Positions 1-9,532 of a stretch of DNA of 43,583 nucleotides are shown here, piece by piece; position 1 is the stretch's first letter, and the number at the start of each line of letters is the position of its first letter. The notes beneath the pieces were generated by a model. That model did not search any database. It was not told the origin of the DNA and saw only the letters and a program-made list of their open reading frames with translations. The DNA comes from JAFGHJ01 sp964534175. Its GTDB lineage: Bacteria > Hydrothermota > UBA3072. The stretch is from contig CAZHNS010000021.1 in assembly GCA_964534175.1 (NCBI GenBank), positions 1 through 43,583 of the forward strand. The letters are read 5' to 3'. The position numbers and the translations under genes were made by a program.

Positions 1-1918
1 GACAGAAGATGGAAGCATTCTCCTTCATTCCTTTGTTAAAAAGAGATGCTTTCACAACTCTGTGGTCCGTTTTTTCATAGGCGGGACTTACTACCATAAT
101 ACCGTAATCTGTAGCCAGTTGTTCTCTTACTGCTTTCATCACTTTTTCACTTTGTTCCTCATTCGCATGACCGCTCAAAACAGACCAGGATTGCGGATTA
201 AGCCAGAGAGAACCTTCTTCGTTTTCTTTTGAGCCAAATTTCATACCATCATACCTGTATGCCCGGATAAACCATTCTCCGTCCCAGGTATGTTTTTCTA
301 AGTTCTCATCCAGAGTCTCGAGATGAGTTTTTGCCCATTCTACCTCTTTGGATTTTCCAAGCATCTCGCAAATATCGATATAAGTTTTAAGCGCGTAACG
401 TAGTTGAAATGCGACAAAAACTGTTTCACCTTCATACCCGAGTTCGAGACAGTCGTTCCAATCCGCGTACAAACCACATGGAAGGCCATGTGCGCCTATG
501 TGATCGAGACTGAACTGTATAGCCTGTTTCATATGCCCGAGCACAGTATCTTCACCTTTATCCGCGTAGGGAAGTACCTTATCATAAAATGAAATATCTC
601 CCGTTTCTTTCACATACGCGGGAATTGTGTTAAAAAGCCACATACAATCATCAGAGCGAAAGTCTTCTCTTTGGGGGGGGTCTTCTTCTCCGGGATTATG
701 AGCCCAGGGTCGGACAACCGGCATTGCTCCGCCCGATGAAACCTGACCTGTTATCATAAGTTCTAACCGTTTGCCCGCTTCCTCGGGGATTAAATGCAAC
801 ACGCCCAGAATATCCTGCACCGTATCCCTGTAACCCAATCCATCGCGTTCTCCGCTGTAAACCAAACTGGCTGCTCTAGACCAGGTATAGGTGATGAGGC
901 AATTAAATGGATTCCACATATTCATCATACTATCAAATTCCGGATCGGGTGTTTTAACTAACATGCCTTCCAATCTGCTGTGCCAGTACTCTTTAACCTT
1001 ATTAAATTCATCGTGAACCTTATTTATATCTCCAAATTCCTCAATTGCTTTCTTCCCTTCAGCAGCTGCTTTACCGATGCCCATAATAACAACCATTTCT
1101 TTTGATTCTCCCGGTTCTAAATCGACGTCTATCTGCAAAGTACCGCAGCCATTGTCACCTTTAGCGAGAGAATTTTTACACTCCCCCTTTTCTACAACCA
1201 ATGGATTGTTATAAGAACGATAAGGTCCCAGAAAAACGTCTCGGTCTGTATCATATCCGGTTGCTTCGGCGCTGGCAACGCCAAGAAATGTATGACGGTT
1301 GCCGTCGTGATTTTCGAAATCACTGCTTGTGTCATCCGGGAGCAGAACATTTATCCCATGGTCGATTATGTTATCCACTACATCCATACCTAGAATAGCC
1401 TGAGTGTATTGAAGGTTAACAGTATCCTGCCACATAAACCAGTTGTTGGTGTATTCTACAAAAGTAAACAATCTCATGGCACGCCTTTTAGAATCCTCAT
1501 TCGTTATTTTGAAATTCCAACATTCGAAATAGCGGTCTAGCGGAACAAAATACGTTGTCTCGGTTTTAATTTTGGAATATTCTGAGGATATAATTGTATA
1601 GGCGGTTCCGTGCCGGCACTGTGACTTATATTTGTCAAGCGGTTTACCCACGGGCTGCCATGAAGCAGACCAGAAATCTTTACTTTCCCGGTCATGAATA
1701 TAAATATAACGTCCGGGTTGGTCCATGGGAATCGAGTTGAAGCGAAGACGCATAAACCGTCCCTGAGCCGAAGATTTTAAAAAACTGTATCCACCGGCGT
1801 TATTCGTGATGATTGCTCCGTATTCCGTAGAGCCAAGGTAATTACTCCATGATTTTGGCGTATCCGGCCGGTCTATAACATATTCTTTATTCTTATCGTC
1901 AAAATATCCGAATTGCAT
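1..1918 (-). CDS. GH94 family disaccharide phosphorylase (diacetylchitobiose-phosphorylase-like), partial at window edge
   Basis: The frame opens at an ATG (1916-1918) and stays open to base 1, giving about 639 residues of an expected 800 or so; the C-terminus lies outside the window. The N-terminus (MQFGYFDDKNKEYVI) and the inner NNAGGYSF stretch match the beta-sandwich domain of GH94 inverting phosphorylases. The catalytic region reads GLYADWNDCLELG, with the presumed general acid at Asp489, close to the position in characterised cellobiose phosphorylase. The sequence after it (LGYEGETVFVAFQL) is closer to N,N'-diacetylchitobiose phosphorylases than to the NLNCFS version in the cellobiose phosphorylase at 6297-8732. 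Family reaction: phosphorolysis of a beta-linked disaccharide to a sugar 1-phosphate in the cytoplasm. It is the last visible gene of the operon, 18 bp after the GH130 gene. The substrate is inferred only. Confidence 0.9.
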   Translation of the reverse strand, partial: MQFGYFDDKNKEYVIDRPDTPKSWSNYLGSTEYGAIITNNAGGYSFLKSSAQGRFMRLRFNSIPMDQPGRYIYIHDRESKDFWSASWQPVGKPLDKYKSQCRHGTAYTIISSEYSKIKTETTYFVPLDRYFECWNFKITNEDSKRRAMRLFTFVEYTNNWFMWQDTVNLQYTQAILGMDVVDNIIDHGINVLLPDDTSSDFENHDGNRHTFLGVASAEATGYDTDRDVFLGPYRSYNNPLVVEKGECKNSLAKGDNGCGTLQIDVDLEPGESKEMVVIMGIGKAAAEGKKAIEEFGDINKVHDEFNKVKEYWHSRLEGMLVKTPDPEFDSMMNMWNPFNCLITYTWSRAASLVYSGERDGLGYRDTVQDILGVLHLIPEEAGKRLELMITGQVSSGGAMPVVRPWAHNPGEEDPPQREDFRSDDCMWLFNTIPAYVKETGDISFYDKVLPYADKGEDTVLGHMKQAIQFSLDHIGAHGLPCGLYADWNDCLELGYEGETVFVAFQLRYALKTYIDICEMLGKSKEVEWAKTHLETLDENLEKHTWDGEWFIRAYRYDGMKFGSKENEEGSLWLNPQSWSVLSGHANEEQSEKVMKAVREQLATDYGIMVVSPAYEKTDHRVVKASLFNKGMKENASIFC

Positions 1919-1936
1919 GATTTCCCCTTTCCAGAT

Positions 1937-2923
1937 CTACTTATTAGGGTTCGATTTAATATAATCGATTAATTCATCTACCTGTGTAAAGGCAAGCGAA
2001 CAAGTAGTATCAGCCGAACCATAAAAAATTGCTATTCTTCCCTTTTTTGCACATTGAAGTGTTGCACAGGGGAAAGTAACATTATCAACAAATCCGGTCC
2101 TTTCGTAAGGGGCTTCGGGAGTAAGGATGTAATTCTCACAGTCAACAATAACCTTTGATGGATCGTCTATGTCCAACAATGCTGCCCCCATGCTGTATAT
2201 GAAGCCGCTGCAGGATTGGCAAACGCCGTGGTATATCATTAACCAGCCTTCGGTAGTCTCTATCGGAATGGGTCCCGCGCCAAGTTTCACGTTTTTCCAC
2301 CAGTAATGGGTTGTAGCCATTACTAAACGGTGTTTACCCCAATACGTCATATCAGGACTCTGGCTGAGATAGATATCTCCAAATGGTGTGTGTCCATTAT
2401 CACTCGGTCGGTTGAGCAAAACAAAGTTACCATTTATCTTTCGCGGAAATAAAACCCCGTTACGGTTAAAAGGTACGTAAGCGTTTTCAAGCTGGATGAA
2501 AGTTTTGAAGTCTTTGGTTTTAGCGATTCCTATCGTAGGACCATTAAAGAAGTTGCACCAGGTGATGTAATAAGTCCCTTCTATCTCGACCAGTCTTGGG
2601 TCGTAACCATATAGAATTGGTTTTGCCGGAGAACCGTCTTCATTCTGAAACTTAATTATTTTTTCTTCGATATTCCAGTGGATTGCGTCTTTGCTTCTCC
2701 CTAGATGTAAATTTGGGTATCCGTTCTTGTGGTCAGCTCTAAAGGCACCGATGAATTCACCTTTGTAAGGAATTATAGCGCTGTTAAAAACTCTTAAGCC
2801 ATTTAAGACATCCGTTCCAATTACAGGATTTTTATCGTATCTCCATACAACGTCCTTACATCCCTCAGGTCTATCCTGCCAGGGAATGTTTGGAAGCGGG
2901 TCACCAATAATTGTGTTTCCCAT
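1937..2923 (-). CDS. GH130 beta-mannoside phosphorylase (GH130_2-like)
   Basis: A 328-residue five-bladed beta-propeller enzyme. The start (MGNTIIGDPLPNIPWQDRP) and the PFNRNGVLFPRKINGNF and RPSDNGHTPFGDIY motifs are typical of the GH130_2 group, which includes beta-1,4-mannooligosaccharide phosphorylases and beta-1,4-mannosyl-N-acetylglucosamine phosphorylase. The catalytic Asp should be Asp108 in YGYDPR. GH130 enzymes transfer a non-reducing mannose to phosphate, giving mannose 1-phosphate. It lies 18-21 bp from its operon neighbours, between a GPH symporter and a second GH94 enzyme. Its acceptor could be mannose, glucose or GlcNAc; the sequence alone does not decide this. Confidence 0.9.
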   Translation of the reverse strand: MGNTIIGDPLPNIPWQDRPEGCKDVVWRYDKNPVIGTDVLNGLRVFNSAIIPYKGEFIGAFRADHKNGYPNLHLGRSKDAIHWNIEEKIIKFQNEDGSPAKPILYGYDPRLVEIEGTYYITWCNFFNGPTIGIAKTKDFKTFIQLENAYVPFNRNGVLFPRKINGNFVLLNRPSDNGHTPFGDIYLSQSPDMTYWGKHRLVMATTHYWWKNVKLGAGPIPIETTEGWLMIYHGVCQSCSGFIYSMGAALLDIDDPSKVIVDCENYILTPEAPYERTGFVDNVTFPCATLQCAKKGRIAIFYGSADTTCSLAFTQVDELIDYIKSNPNK

Positions 2924-2944
2924 TTTTACTCCTCTGTATTGTTC

Positions 2945-4363
2945 TCAAGCTGTTGCAGCATTTGCTTCGCCGCTTTCTTTTCTTCTCTTTGTGAGATCGG
3001 CTACTACTTTTTTCATGGTATCTTCATCTAATTTATAGAAAGTAAGAGCAACAATAGCCAATCCGCCCGCAATGGCAGGAACGATACCAATTAATGCCCT
3101 TAATCCACTCAACACTCCCTGTGTCGGTGCAACATTAGCCTGGAACCCAACTAGTGAAAGCAGCATGGCGGCAAAAGCAGAACCGATAGCCCATCCGAAT
3201 TTCTGCGACATTGTCGAAGCAGAAAATACCAGTCCGGTAGCTCTTCTTCCCTTCTTCCATTCCGAATGATCGGCAGTATCGGCATACATTGCCCAGATTA
3301 AAGGTGTCAAAGGCGCTCCGGAAAGAGAACCTATAATTTGCAGGACAAACATCATTGTAACGTGGTGCGGTTGTAAAAATAGATACCCGGCCATTGTAGC
3401 AATTGTAATCAGAAAAAGTGTCATAAAGGCTTTCTTCTTACCTAAAATTCTTGCAATCAATTTAGTGCTTAACATGGCAAGGACCGACAAAGCCTGATTG
3501 ATACCATTAAACCATGAAGTCAACGTTACAAAATCAAAAGTGCGTACTTTACCAAAAAGATTAATGTTCTGTGTTCCTACATAATATTTAAAGTAATGCG
3601 GGGTAATACTAATCCTGGTTGCAAAACACAATATCATAAACATTGTAGTAATTAATAATATTACCCAGGGCTTGTTGGAAAATAAATCCTTAAGATCTTG
3701 AGAGATAGGTGTTTTTTGTGTTGTGGGAGGACTTACTCTCTCTCTTGTAGAAACAAAAGTTATGAAAAAGAACACAACAGCAGCGGCTCCAAAAATCATC
3801 ATAGTTCTTTGAAAACCAGGAGCTAAATCGCCCCCACCCAATTTTTTTGCCATAGGGAGGGCAGAGAACGAAACAATCGTTCCGGCTGCAAAAGCAAAAG
3901 CGTATTTAAAAGATGCTACACTGGTTCTTTCTATCGGATCAGGGGTAATGACACCCATTAATGCAGAATAAGGTATGTTGATAGCTGTGTATGCCATCAT
4001 AAATAAAATGAAAGTTATATACGCGTAAACCAGTTTTCCCGTTGCGCTTAGATCGGGGCTTGTAAAAGTCAAAACGGCTATGACAGCAAGCGGAATGGAC
4101 ATCCAGATCAAATAGGGTCTGAATTTACCCCAACGTGTATTAGTACGGTCAGCTATCATACCCATCATAGGATCATTAATTCCGTCCCATAATCTCGATA
4201 CCAGTATCATGGTTCCCGCAGCTGCAGCAGTTATACCGAATACATCGGTATAAAAGAATAATAAATAAGCTGTAATCATCTGCCAGAATAAAACCGAGGC
4301 TAGATCACCAAAGCCATAACCGACTTTTTCCTTTATTGATAGGCTACGAACCTCTGTACTCAT
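2945..4363 (-). CDS. GPH-family sugar:cation symporter
   Basis: A 472-residue protein with about 12 membrane segments. The N-terminal motif SRLWDGINDPMMGMIADRT followed by RWGKFRPYL is the hallmark of the glycoside-pentoside-hexuronide (MelB/XynP-type) family, whose paired Asp residues bind the coupling cation. It should import a glycoside by Na+ or H+ symport through the inner membrane. A good ribosome site (the complement of acctcctta) precedes the ATG at 4361-4363. It sits between the SSS symporter and GH130, so a di- or oligosaccharide cleaved by the neighbouring phosphorylases is the likely cargo. Family is secure, substrate is not. Confidence 0.92.
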   Translation of the reverse strand: MSTEVRSLSIKEKVGYGFGDLASVLFWQMITAYLLFFYTDVFGITAAAAGTMILVSRLWDGINDPMMGMIADRTNTRWGKFRPYLIWMSIPLAVIAVLTFTSPDLSATGKLVYAYITFILFMMAYTAINIPYSALMGVITPDPIERTSVASFKYAFAFAAGTIVSFSALPMAKKLGGGDLAPGFQRTMMIFGAAAVVFFFITFVSTRERVSPPTTQKTPISQDLKDLFSNKPWVILLITTMFMILCFATRISITPHYFKYYVGTQNINLFGKVRTFDFVTLTSWFNGINQALSVLAMLSTKLIARILGKKKAFMTLFLITIATMAGYLFLQPHHVTMMFVLQIIGSLSGAPLTPLIWAMYADTADHSEWKKGRRATGLVFSASTMSQKFGWAIGSAFAAMLLSLVGFQANVAPTQGVLSGLRALIGIVPAIAGGLAIVALTFYKLDEDTMKKVVADLTKRRKESGEANAATA

Positions 4364-4431
4364 AATTACCTCCTTATCCTAAGTGAACATTGTTTATGTT
4401 TAAAGTTTTCCGTTAATAATATCATTATTAT

Positions 4432-6243
4432 TTATGCTTTTTCCAGCTTGTTATACCAGTTGAATTTCAAGAATATCGATGTTACCGCAAGTACAGCAAT
4501 ACTTATGAACATACCGTTAAACTGTCTGATTATAAGATATATAGGAATTAAAACGAAAGTTAGCTGCCAGACGATACCTACAACAACATTGATCATGTCA
4601 CGTGAGAAGCTCTTATTTCTCTCAAAATCAGGATCTAATTTCTTTACCTTTTCATAAACCGGTCTCCAGAGTCCCCATGGTCTTACCTTTTTGTAGAAGT
4701 CTATAAGAACTTCATCTTTTTCCGGTTTTGTTAGGAGAGTTCCTAAAATTGAAGCAATAGTACTTATAACAAGTATAAACGGGAAAAGAGCGAGATTTGT
4801 TTGAATACCGAATAAAACATCGGGATTACCGATGGCGAGAGGCAAGAATATAGCTGCCAACATACCGGAGGCCATGCCCCAGAAGTATCCATAACCGTTA
4901 AATCTCCACCAGTACCACTTAAGAACATTTGGAGCCATATACCCGCCCCAGAGACCCGACACAATCCACATAGTAATTTGATATATAGATTTGCCCAACA
5001 TACCGAAAATTATCCCAAGGATTATAAGTGCGATAGAACTCAGGTAACTAACTAACACATATTTTCTGTCTGGGGCATTTTTGTTTATATACCTCTTGTA
5101 AATATCATTTGCGATATAAGAGGCGCCGCAGTTTACAGTGCCACTGTAAGTACTCATAAAAGCTGCAAGTAATCCGGCAAGTATCAGTCCCATAAGACCT
5201 ACAGGTACGAAATTATGTATTACATGGGGCAGAATCTGTTCAAAATCCACGCTTGCCCCCATTGCATTAATCTGAACTCTGAAGAAAACAAAACCCAGTA
5301 CACAGATACCCGTTACAAGCAGGTAACGTGGTAAGAATAAGACAACGGTAACAAACCAACTCATAAGAGATGCTTCCTTTGGGTTTCTAGTCGAAAGAAT
5401 TCTCTGCATATCATAATTCGGTGCCGGCCCGGCCGCACTAACCAATACTCCTTTGAAAAGCATCATCATTAAAACAATGCCGAACAGCGAGAAACCGTCA
5501 CTTGCTATTCTACTATTTATCGCGGGTATCAAATTAGACCAGTCCAGCCCGAGATTAGTCCATCCAAACCTTAGACTCGCCCACCCTTCTGGTAACGCAG
5601 CTTGTATAGCTTGGGGTGAGACATGAATTATTGTTATATATGCAATTGCAATAGATGCAATAACCATAATAACAAACTGAAAAAGGTCGGTAACCAGAAC
5701 TCCGAACATACCTCCAGCAACAATATAAATACTCGCAATACCCATTATAATTATTGCATACGTGTTTGCAGAAAACTGCCACGGCAGAAATATCTGAGAA
5801 AACTTTCCTATTCCTTGAAACGCGTAGGCGAGAAAGCCGATAGCACTTATTAATGCAAATACAACTACGCTAATATCTGAGAGTTTCGATCCCATACCGT
5901 GACCGAATCTTGTTTTTATCCACTCCGCACCGGTTATAACTCCAGAACGTCTTAACCAGGCAGAAAGATATACCATAAGAAAAACCTGGTTAAACACGGG
6001 CCAAACCCACGGGATAAAGGCTCCTTTCAGTCCGTAAATAAAAGTCCATGTTACTAACATCATGGTACCCGTTATATCGAACATACCTGAGGCGTTTGCC
6101 AGTCCCAAAAAGTAAAACGGTACTTTATTCCCGCCAAGGAAGTAAGATCTTAAGTCCTTGGAAGCCCATTTTTTAACAGCTGTCCCGATAATAACTACAA
6201 TTACAAAATAAGCTAATATAATGCTTATATCAACTTTATTCAT
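4432..6243 (-). CDS. Sodium:solute symporter (SSS family)
   Basis: A 603-residue, roughly 13-14 TM transporter. The N-terminal region (SYFLGGNKVPFYFLGLANASGMFD) is characteristic of SSS/SGLT-type Na+ symporters, and the protein carries the usual C-terminal hydrophilic stretch and final helices. It follows the cellobiose phosphorylase gene by 53 bp and precedes the GPH symporter. Having two unrelated secondary transporters in one operon suggests two different glycoside substrates, for example a glucoside and a mannoside. The cargo is inferred from context alone. Confidence 0.9.
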   Translation of the reverse strand: MNKVDISIILAYFVIVVIIGTAVKKWASKDLRSYFLGGNKVPFYFLGLANASGMFDITGTMMLVTWTFIYGLKGAFIPWVWPVFNQVFLMVYLSAWLRRSGVITGAEWIKTRFGHGMGSKLSDISVVVFALISAIGFLAYAFQGIGKFSQIFLPWQFSANTYAIIIMGIASIYIVAGGMFGVLVTDLFQFVIMVIASIAIAYITIIHVSPQAIQAALPEGWASLRFGWTNLGLDWSNLIPAINSRIASDGFSLFGIVLMMMLFKGVLVSAAGPAPNYDMQRILSTRNPKEASLMSWFVTVVLFLPRYLLVTGICVLGFVFFRVQINAMGASVDFEQILPHVIHNFVPVGLMGLILAGLLAAFMSTYSGTVNCGASYIANDIYKRYINKNAPDRKYVLVSYLSSIALIILGIIFGMLGKSIYQITMWIVSGLWGGYMAPNVLKWYWWRFNGYGYFWGMASGMLAAIFLPLAIGNPDVLFGIQTNLALFPFILVISTIASILGTLLTKPEKDEVLIDFYKKVRPWGLWRPVYEKVKKLDPDFERNKSFSRDMINVVVGIVWQLTFVLIPIYLIIRQFNGMFISIAVLAVTSIFLKFNWYNKLEKA

Positions 6244-6296
6244 AATACCCCCTTATGTTAAATTAAAAATAAAATCTTGCTTATAGAAAGAAAAAA

Positions 6297-8732
6297 TCAT
6301 CCAAGATTCACTTCAACTTCGTGAGTCTTTCCGTCGCCGTGTATTGGGACTTTATTTCCCTCTATCTCTTTACCATCTACTTTTAAACTTTTTATTCCTT
6401 TGCTTTTCTTATCAGGATTGTTGACTTTTATGTCATAAACCGCACCCCTGAATTTTCTTCTGATTTTAAAGCCTTCCCAATCAGAGGGAATACAGGGGTC
6501 GACAATAAGACCATCGTAATCCGGTCTTATTCCGAGAATATACTGCGTGATTGCTACGTAATTCCAGGCAGCGGTGCCTGTAAGCCAGGAATTCTTAGCC
6601 TCACCCTGTATGTAAGCATCTTTTCCCGAAACCATTTGAGAATATACGTAGGGCTCGGTTTTATGAATTTCGCTTATTTCTTCAAGATATGCCGGGGCTA
6701 TTCTTCTATAGTAGTCAAAAGCTTCATTCCCTCTACCTATAACAGTCTCGGCGATCATAATCCAGGGGTTATTATGGCAGAAAACACCTGCGTTTTCCTT
6801 GTAACCCGGAGGATAGCTGGATATTTCTCCTAAATTGAGATAATATTTTGAATAGGCAGGATTGTTAAGAACAATTCCATACTTGCATAAAAGTCTTTCT
6901 TTTACAGAATCGAGTGCCTGCTTCGCCTTACCGTCACCTACCCCTATGCCAGCCATAATACAGAAGCCCTGGGATTCAATAAATATCTTTCCTTCTTCAT
7001 TCTCATCGCTTCCCACTTTATCTCCGTTATCGTCATAAGCCCTTATGAACCAATTTCCATCCCAACCGTGCTTATTTATTGTATCTATCATGTTATTTAT
7101 ATGTTTATCCGCTTCCTTAGCCTCATCTTCTTTTCCGATTCTCCTGCAAATTTCTTCGAATTCCCTTCCATAACATACAAACATACCTGCAATCAAAACA
7201 GATTCCGCAACTTTCCCCTCTTTGTTTTCAGTGGTTTGAAATGAATCGTCAGGATTTTCAGAAAAACAGTTGAGGTTTAGACAATCATTCCAGTCCGCCC
7301 TGCCTATAAGAGGCAGCTTATGGGGCCCAAGATTGTTAACGACATGATAAAATGACCTCTTTAAATGTTCAAACAGACTTTTTGCTTTACTTTCATCATT
7401 ATCAAATGGAACGGACTCATCAAGTATTGAAGAATCTCCGGTCTCTTTTATGTAAGCGGAAACTGAAGCAATTAGCCATAGAGGATCGTCATTAAAGTTT
7501 CCACCTATTTCATTATTTCCTCTTTTCGTAAGAGGCTGATACTGATGATACGCGCTTCCGTCTTCCATTTGCGTGGCAGCAATGTCAAGAATTCTCTGCT
7601 TTGATTTTTCGGGTATCTGATGGATACATCCCAGTAAATCCTGATTCGAATCCCTAAAACCAAATCCTCTGCCAATACCGGATTCAAAATATGAAGCGCT
7701 TCTCGACATATTATAAGTGGTAATACACTGATAAGGATTCCATATATTTACCATTCTCGATAGCTTATCATCTGAATGCTCTATTCCATAAATAGAAAGG
7801 AGTTCGTCCCAGTAATTGCTAATAGCAGTCAACTCTCTATTTACATCTTCCGAAGAGCTAATTTTGGATATCATCTCTTCTGCTTTAGTTTTATTTATAA
7901 TTCCGGGACTTTCCCATTTGTTATTTTTATCATTCTCCACATAACCGAGAATAAATATATAATCTTTAGTTTCCCCAGGCTCTAGTTCGACTTCTAAACA
8001 ATGTGAACCGATTGGCTGCCATCCGTGAGCTTCAGAATTGCGTGATTTTCCTTCAATTACAGCGTTGGGAGAAGAAAAACCGTTGTAAAGTCCCAGAAAA
8101 TCCTCCATCTGCGTGTCATAACCTTTGATTTCTGAATTTACAGAGTAAAAGGAGAAATGATTTCTTCTTTCCCTGTACTCTGTTTTATGGTATATAACGG
8201 AATTTTTAATTTCCACCTCGCCTGTGGAAAAATTTCTCTGGAAGTTTGTCATATCATCATAGGCATTCCACAGACAGAATTCGACGAATGAAAAAAGTTT
8301 AAATTTTTTCGTAGAATCGGATTTGTTTGTAAGGCGTACCCTTTGAATTTCACCATTAAACCCGAGGGGGACAAAATATAGAACCTCTGCTTCAAGGTTA
8401 TTTCTCTCTCCAGTGATTTTTGTATAACCTAGTCCGTGTCGGCATTCATATTTATCTAATTTTGCCTTTACAGGTTTCCAGCCAGGTGTCCATACGTCAC
8501 CGTTGTCGTTTATATAGAAATATTTTCCGCCGTCATCAACGGGGATATTGTTGTAGCGGTATCGGGTAACTCTTCTAAGTCTTGCATCTTTGTAAAAACT
8601 ATAGCCGCCGGCAGTATTGGAAATTAAAGAGTAAAAACAATCATAACCAAGATAATTAATCCACGGATAAGGAACATTAGGATCAGTAATTACATACTCT
8701 CGATGTTTGTCTTCAAAATACCCAAATCTCAT
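6297..8732 (-). CDS. cbpA: Cellobiose phosphorylase (GH94)
   Basis: At 811 residues this is full length for the family. The start MRFGYFEDKHREYVITDPNVPYPWINYLG, the NTAGGYSFYKDARLRRVTRYRYN segment and the catalytic region GRADWNDCLNLNCFS followed by SFQTTENKEGKVAES match cellobiose phosphorylases of Clostridia and Thermotogae closely. The general acid is Asp483. The reaction is cellobiose + Pi giving alpha-glucose 1-phosphate + glucose, in the cytoplasm. It is first in the operon, with ribosome site aggaggg just upstream and a predicted promoter at 8817-8844. Downstream genes are separated by short gaps (19-68 bp). Confidence 0.95.
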   Translation of the reverse strand: MRFGYFEDKHREYVITDPNVPYPWINYLGYDCFYSLISNTAGGYSFYKDARLRRVTRYRYNNIPVDDGGKYFYINDNGDVWTPGWKPVKAKLDKYECRHGLGYTKITGERNNLEAEVLYFVPLGFNGEIQRVRLTNKSDSTKKFKLFSFVEFCLWNAYDDMTNFQRNFSTGEVEIKNSVIYHKTEYRERRNHFSFYSVNSEIKGYDTQMEDFLGLYNGFSSPNAVIEGKSRNSEAHGWQPIGSHCLEVELEPGETKDYIFILGYVENDKNNKWESPGIINKTKAEEMISKISSSEDVNRELTAISNYWDELLSIYGIEHSDDKLSRMVNIWNPYQCITTYNMSRSASYFESGIGRGFGFRDSNQDLLGCIHQIPEKSKQRILDIAATQMEDGSAYHQYQPLTKRGNNEIGGNFNDDPLWLIASVSAYIKETGDSSILDESVPFDNDESKAKSLFEHLKRSFYHVVNNLGPHKLPLIGRADWNDCLNLNCFSENPDDSFQTTENKEGKVAESVLIAGMFVCYGREFEEICRRIGKEDEAKEADKHINNMIDTINKHGWDGNWFIRAYDDNGDKVGSDENEEGKIFIESQGFCIMAGIGVGDGKAKQALDSVKERLLCKYGIVLNNPAYSKYYLNLGEISSYPPGYKENAGVFCHNNPWIMIAETVIGRGNEAFDYYRRIAPAYLEEISEIHKTEPYVYSQMVSGKDAYIQGEAKNSWLTGTAAWNYVAITQYILGIRPDYDGLIVDPCIPSDWEGFKIRRKFRGAVYDIKVNNPDKKSKGIKSLKVDGKEIEGNKVPIHGDGKTHEVEVNLG

Positions 8733-8816
8733 AAAAACTCCCTCCTCTTATTTATTATGATACGCGATGTATAAAAAACTACTATTAAGGTCAGAACAGC
8801 ATGATTTAAGCAGTCA

Positions 8817-8844
8817 ATAATAATAAGCTTTATTGAATTGTCAA
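8817..8844 (-). promoter_or_regulatory. Predicted sigma70-type promoter of the phosphorylase operon
   Basis: On the minus strand TTGACA (8844-8839) is followed after 16 nt by TATTAT (8822-8817), about 85 bp before the cbpA start. The -35 is consensus and the -10 is fair. No clear operator or riboswitch was seen around it. Confidence 0.5.
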
Positions 8845-8980
8845 GAGCGATTAAGTATTTTGTTATCAAGGCTTTAAGTTGAAGACCATCTCCAAACCCT
8901 TAAGTTGGGGTAAGGAAAGAGTACATATATTCTTTGAATCTATTTTGAATTATTAAATTGAAAGATATAAGAATGCATAT

Positions 8981-9010
8981 AAAAAAAGAGGGCTGTTTTC
9001 ACAGCCCTCT
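8981..9010 (-). terminator. Rho-independent terminator of hsp20
   Basis: On the minus strand a perfect 10-bp stem (AGAGGGCTGT / ACAGCCCTCT) with loop GAAA is followed by seven T. It lies 20 bp after the hsp20 stop and should insulate hsp20 from the phosphorylase operon. Confidence 0.9.
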
Positions 9011-9030
9011 TTAGTTTCTATTTAGGTTTC

Positions 9031-9480
9031 TTACTTTACTTTTATTTCGATCTCTTTAGGTTTTTCTCTTTCTGTTTTTGGAAGTGTAACGATTAGGATT
9101 CCGTCTTTAAACTCGGCATTCACCTTTTTTTCGTCTAAATCAGATGCAAAACTAAAGGCCCTTCGGAAATTTCCATAGGATCTTTCTACTCGAAGATAAG
9201 ATTCGTCTTCTTCCTTAATCTCTTCCTTTTTTTCGCCTTCTACCAGAAGATTATTTTCCTTTATTTTAATCTTCAAATCCTTTTTATCTATTCCCGGTAC
9301 TTCTACGGTTACCGTGTATTTATCGTCATCTTCTTTTACATCTGCTAACGGATATAATCCTCTGCTGGAGACAGTGCCGCCGAAACCTTTTAAAAAATCC
9401 TTCATTACGCTGTCAAAGTCTTCTCTAATATCAAAAAACCTATCTAACGGATCATAACTCACTAAACCTTTCTTAATCAT
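9031..9480 (-). CDS. Small heat shock protein, Hsp20/alpha-crystallin family
   Basis: A 149-residue ATP-independent holdase. The alpha-crystallin domain spans about residues 42-140: it begins PLADVKEDDDKYTVTVEVPGIDKKD and ends with FKDGILIVTLPK. A C-terminal IEIKV supplies the IxI/V motif used for oligomer assembly. A strong ribosome site (aggaggc) precedes the ATG. It has its own terminator, and an inverted repeat upstream (9508-9532) may be a heat-shock operator. It is transcribed divergently from the PAS gene. Confidence 0.95.
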   Translation of the reverse strand: MIKKGLVSYDPLDRFFDIREDFDSVMKDFLKGFGGTVSSRGLYPLADVKEDDDKYTVTVEVPGIDKKDLKIKIKENNLLVEGEKKEEIKEEDESYLRVERSYGNFRRAFSFASDLDEKKVNAEFKDGILIVTLPKTEREKPKEIEIKVK

Positions 9481-9507
9481 AAAATGCCTCCTTTTTAAGA
9501 TTCTTTA

Positions 9508-9532
9508 CTCGTCTTCCATATATACAGACGAG
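9508..9532. promoter_or_regulatory. Inverted repeat flanking a possible hsp20 -10 box
   Basis: The perfect 7-bp arms CTCGTCT (9508-9514) and AGACGAG (9526-9532) are separated by 11 bp. On the minus strand the spacer contains TATATA, a possible -10 box of hsp20. The position suits a repressor operator like CIRCE, but the arm sequence and spacing differ from CIRCE. A hairpin in the leader RNA is the alternative. Confidence 0.45.

Noticed and set aside
404..1398. Plus-strand frames in the left-edge region
   Set aside because: The minus strand is one continuous GH94 frame from 1918 to base 1, with the catalytic motif read directly; the plus-strand frames are shadows.
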